The notes under the pieces: model-generated | What the model was told of the DNA's origin: nothing | Database searches by the model: none | What the model saw: the letters and a program-made list of their open reading frames with translations, nothing else | Translations under genes and position numbers: made by a program | NCBI RefSeq assembly: GCF_001544755.2 | Contig: NZ_FCOF02000057.1 | Location: forward strand, 1-35,008 | Source: Caballeronia catudaia | GTDB taxonomy: Bacteria > Pseudomonadota > Gammaproteobacteria > Burkholderiales > Burkholderiaceae | Length of the DNA: 35,008 bases | Direction: 5' to 3' | Part shown: in pieces, positions 33,370 through 35,008 of the stretch | Layout of the letters: every line of letters starts with the position of its first letter | Position numbering within the stretch: the first letter of the stretch is position 1

Positions 33370-34026
33370 ATGATCAAGTTTACGGAAAAAACGGTTGTCG
33401 GTCTATCAGAAACCGGACTGGGCCTGGACGAATTAATCCGTCACGGAGCCCGTCAGGTGATTCAACAAGCGATCGAAGCAGAGCTGCAGACGCTGCTGGA
33501 GCGGTTCGAAAACGTCAAGACGTTGCACGGACAACGCGCGGTGGTGCGCAATGGCTATTTGCCGGAACGCGAGGTATTGACGGCGGCCGGCCCGATTACG
33601 GTGAAGGTCCCCAAGGTTCGCGATTGCTCAGGATCAGGAGTGAAGTTCAATTCATCGATTGTGCCGCCGTATGTGCGCAAGTCGCCGCGTGTGAGCGCCG
33701 CGTTGCCGTGGCTTTATCTGAAGGGCATTTCGACCGGTGACATGAGCGAGGCGTTGAGCGTGCTGCTGGGCGAGGATGCAAAGGGCTTGTCGGCGAACGT
33801 GGCGAGTCGCCTGAAGGCCCAGTGGGCCGACGAACATGCGAATTGGAGTCGACGTGATCTGTCGATGTCGCGCTACGTGTACTGGTGGGTCGACGGTATT
33901 CACACCGGGCTGCGAAGCGAAAATTCAGATGGGCAATGCCTGTATATGAACGCGTCCCGTTTGCGCAAGAGTTTCGTGAGTTCCAACATCGACAGGATGG
34001 GTTGCATCTGTATATCCGGCCTTTAG
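33370..34026 (+). pseudogene. IS256-family (mutator-type) transposase, C-terminally truncated
   Basis: About 190 residues match the N-terminal half of IS256 transposases: LDELIRHGARQVIQQAIEAE, VVRNGYLPEREVLTAAGPI, VKVPKVRDCSGSGVKFNSSI, PWLYLKGISTGDMSEALSVL and the first catalytic aspartate in YVYWWVDGIHTGLRSEN. After SDGQC near 33943 the normal continuation (LLVIIGVTPEGKKELVA-like) is absent, and unrelated sequence runs to the stop at 34026. Full-length members are around 400 residues, so the remaining catalytic residues are missing. It lies against the truncated end of the MFS pseudogene and probably cut it. Confidence 0.85.
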
Positions 34027-34225
34027 TGCAGCTGATACTGCCGCTGCTGGCCCCGATGAAATCCGCTGACTCACGCCTCGTTGCTGGTGCGAGCTCGAAG
34101 CTCGGCAGGCATTCCAGGTTTAGCGAGTCCCGGTCCGACCTATCTTGTCATCCCACACGATTACCCGACGCAACCTTTCCACCTTCAGCTTGTGTCGAAC
34201 GTTGATTTTCTACCGCGTACCCCTA
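33951..34225. other. Unidentified segment between IS256 and IS110 remnants
   Basis: These 275 bases hold no complete gene. One plus-strand frame gives a protein-like stretch, VPFAQEFREFQHRQDGLHLY followed by IRPLVQLILPLLAP (about 33942-34058), which looks like the tail or middle of a real protein but which I cannot name. A second frame at about 34120-34210 gives GPTYLVIPHDYPTQPFHLQL. They may be pieces of one broken gene or the ends of IS elements. Confidence 0.35.
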
Positions 34226-34954
34226 TCAGACTGGTTTCACGCTTACGTGCCCTTTCTCATATGGCCGGTCATGGGCGAGCACTGCCCAGATTGTTCGCGC
34301 CATCTTGTTTGCCAATGCGATCACCACCACGTTTGGCGGCCGTCTTTTTCTCATCTGCTCGAGCCATGGACCAGGTTCTTTCGCATGCGTCAGCACGGAT
34401 CGCGCGCCGTGAATCAGTAGCGTGCGTAGGTAAGTGTCCCCCCTTTTGCTAATCCCGTGCAAGGTCACCTTGCCGCCCGAGCCGGTCTGTTTTGGCACAA
34501 GTCCGACCCACGCGGCAAACTCGCGCCCCGATCTGAACGCCTTCGGATCGCCGATCATTGCAGCTGCCGCCGTCGCCGTCAGTAGGCCCACGCCCGGGAT
34601 CTCGATAATCGCCTTCACCGCCTTGTCCTCCTTCTTCCACGCGCCGAGTCGCCTTTCAATGGTCTCGATTTCACCGTCCAGCTCTTCGATTCGCGCCCAC
34701 TGTTCACGTAGCGTATCTATCAGGACCTTCGATAGGCGCTCTTCGACGCGCGCAAGCGCGTCGGGGATTGATTTCGTTAGCGCCAGCCGACCTTTACCCA
34801 TCACCTCGCCGAGCTCGGCCAACATTCCGCGAAGACCGTTGATCTGCATTGTGCGGAACTTCACCAGTTGTTCCCGCTGCCGATGCATCATCAGTACCGC
34901 CTGCTGCATCTCGGTTTTTATTGCCACTGCCTTATTGAGTTTTACTAAATCCAT
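34226..34954 (-). pseudogene. IS110-family transposase, N-terminal part missing
   Basis: The minus strand encodes 242 residues covering the linker and C-terminal Transposase_20 domain of an IS110 transposase. Visible are MHRQREQLVKFRTMQINGLR, IIEIPGVGLLTATAAAAMIG, DPKAFRSGREFAAWVGLVPK, GKVTLHGISKRGDTYLRTLL and HGARSVL with the conserved serine region. Intact members are about 340 residues with an N-terminal DEDD (RuvC-like) domain. Here an in-frame TAA lies nine codons before ATG 34954, so within the window the N-terminus is absent. Whether it continues in another frame beyond 35008 cannot be seen. Confidence 0.8.
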
Positions 34955-35008
34955 GACAACCGATTCTCGGCTTGAGCGTTATACGATCATCGCCTTGATG
35001 AGGGATGA

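Noticed and set aside
1..35008. CRISPR array, tRNA or rRNA genes
   Set aside because: No regularly spaced direct repeats and no cloverleaf or rRNA-like stretches were noticed on reading both strands; a tool scan was not possible.

Overview
The window looks like the chromosome or a large secondary replicon of a beta-proteobacterium of the Burkholderia/Paraburkholderia/Caballeronia group. The reasons are the high GC with strongly G/C-ending codons, the bioA-bioF-bioD-bioB order, a Burkholderia-type trimeric porin and several IS families common in that group. This placement is inferred from gene content and was not tested by a database search.

Layout. (1) 1-2.9 kb: the end of a leucine-catabolism operon (biotin-carrying methylcrotonyl-CoA carboxylase subunit, HMG-CoA lyase, methylglutaconyl-CoA hydratase-like enzyme). 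Its base composition drops a few hundred bases into the window. (2) 2.9-7.0 kb: the biotin operon. bioF and bioB look intact, but bioA carries a frameshift and bioD carries a frameshift plus an internal deletion. (3) 7.0-9.1 kb: etfB-etfA (electron transfer flavoprotein) and a small hypothetical gene. (4) 9.1-12.1 kb: a mobile-element graveyard with a Tn3-type transposase remnant, an IS66 TnpC remnant, an apparently complete IS5-family transposase and the left end of a second IS66 element, closed by a strong terminator.

(5) 12.4-25.6 kb: a divergent locus. To the left run a substrate-binding protein, an Asp/Glu/hydantoin racemase-family protein, HyuA and HyuB. To the right run a porin, a ThDP-dependent enzyme, an FAD-dependent amine-oxidase-fold protein, a second paralogous substrate-binding protein, an ABC ATPase and a permease, ending in a strong hairpin terminator. 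This looks like an uptake-and-degradation module for a small nitrogenous or cyclic-amide compound, possibly aromatic. The exact combination is not one I recognise and is the best candidate here for an undescribed pathway.

(6) 25.7-30.7 kb: UbiX and UbiD (prenylated-FMN decarboxylase system) divergent from an AraC-type regulator and an aldehyde dehydrogenase, probably an aromatic-acid module. (7) 30.7-35.0 kb: a decaying region with two broken MFS transporter genes (one killed by a 5-bp tandem duplication, one by loss of its central loop and 3' end), a truncated IS256-family transposase, an unidentified segment and a partial IS110-family transposase.

The window therefore contains metabolic modules separated by two zones of IS-driven decay. 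No tRNA, rRNA or CRISPR array was seen.
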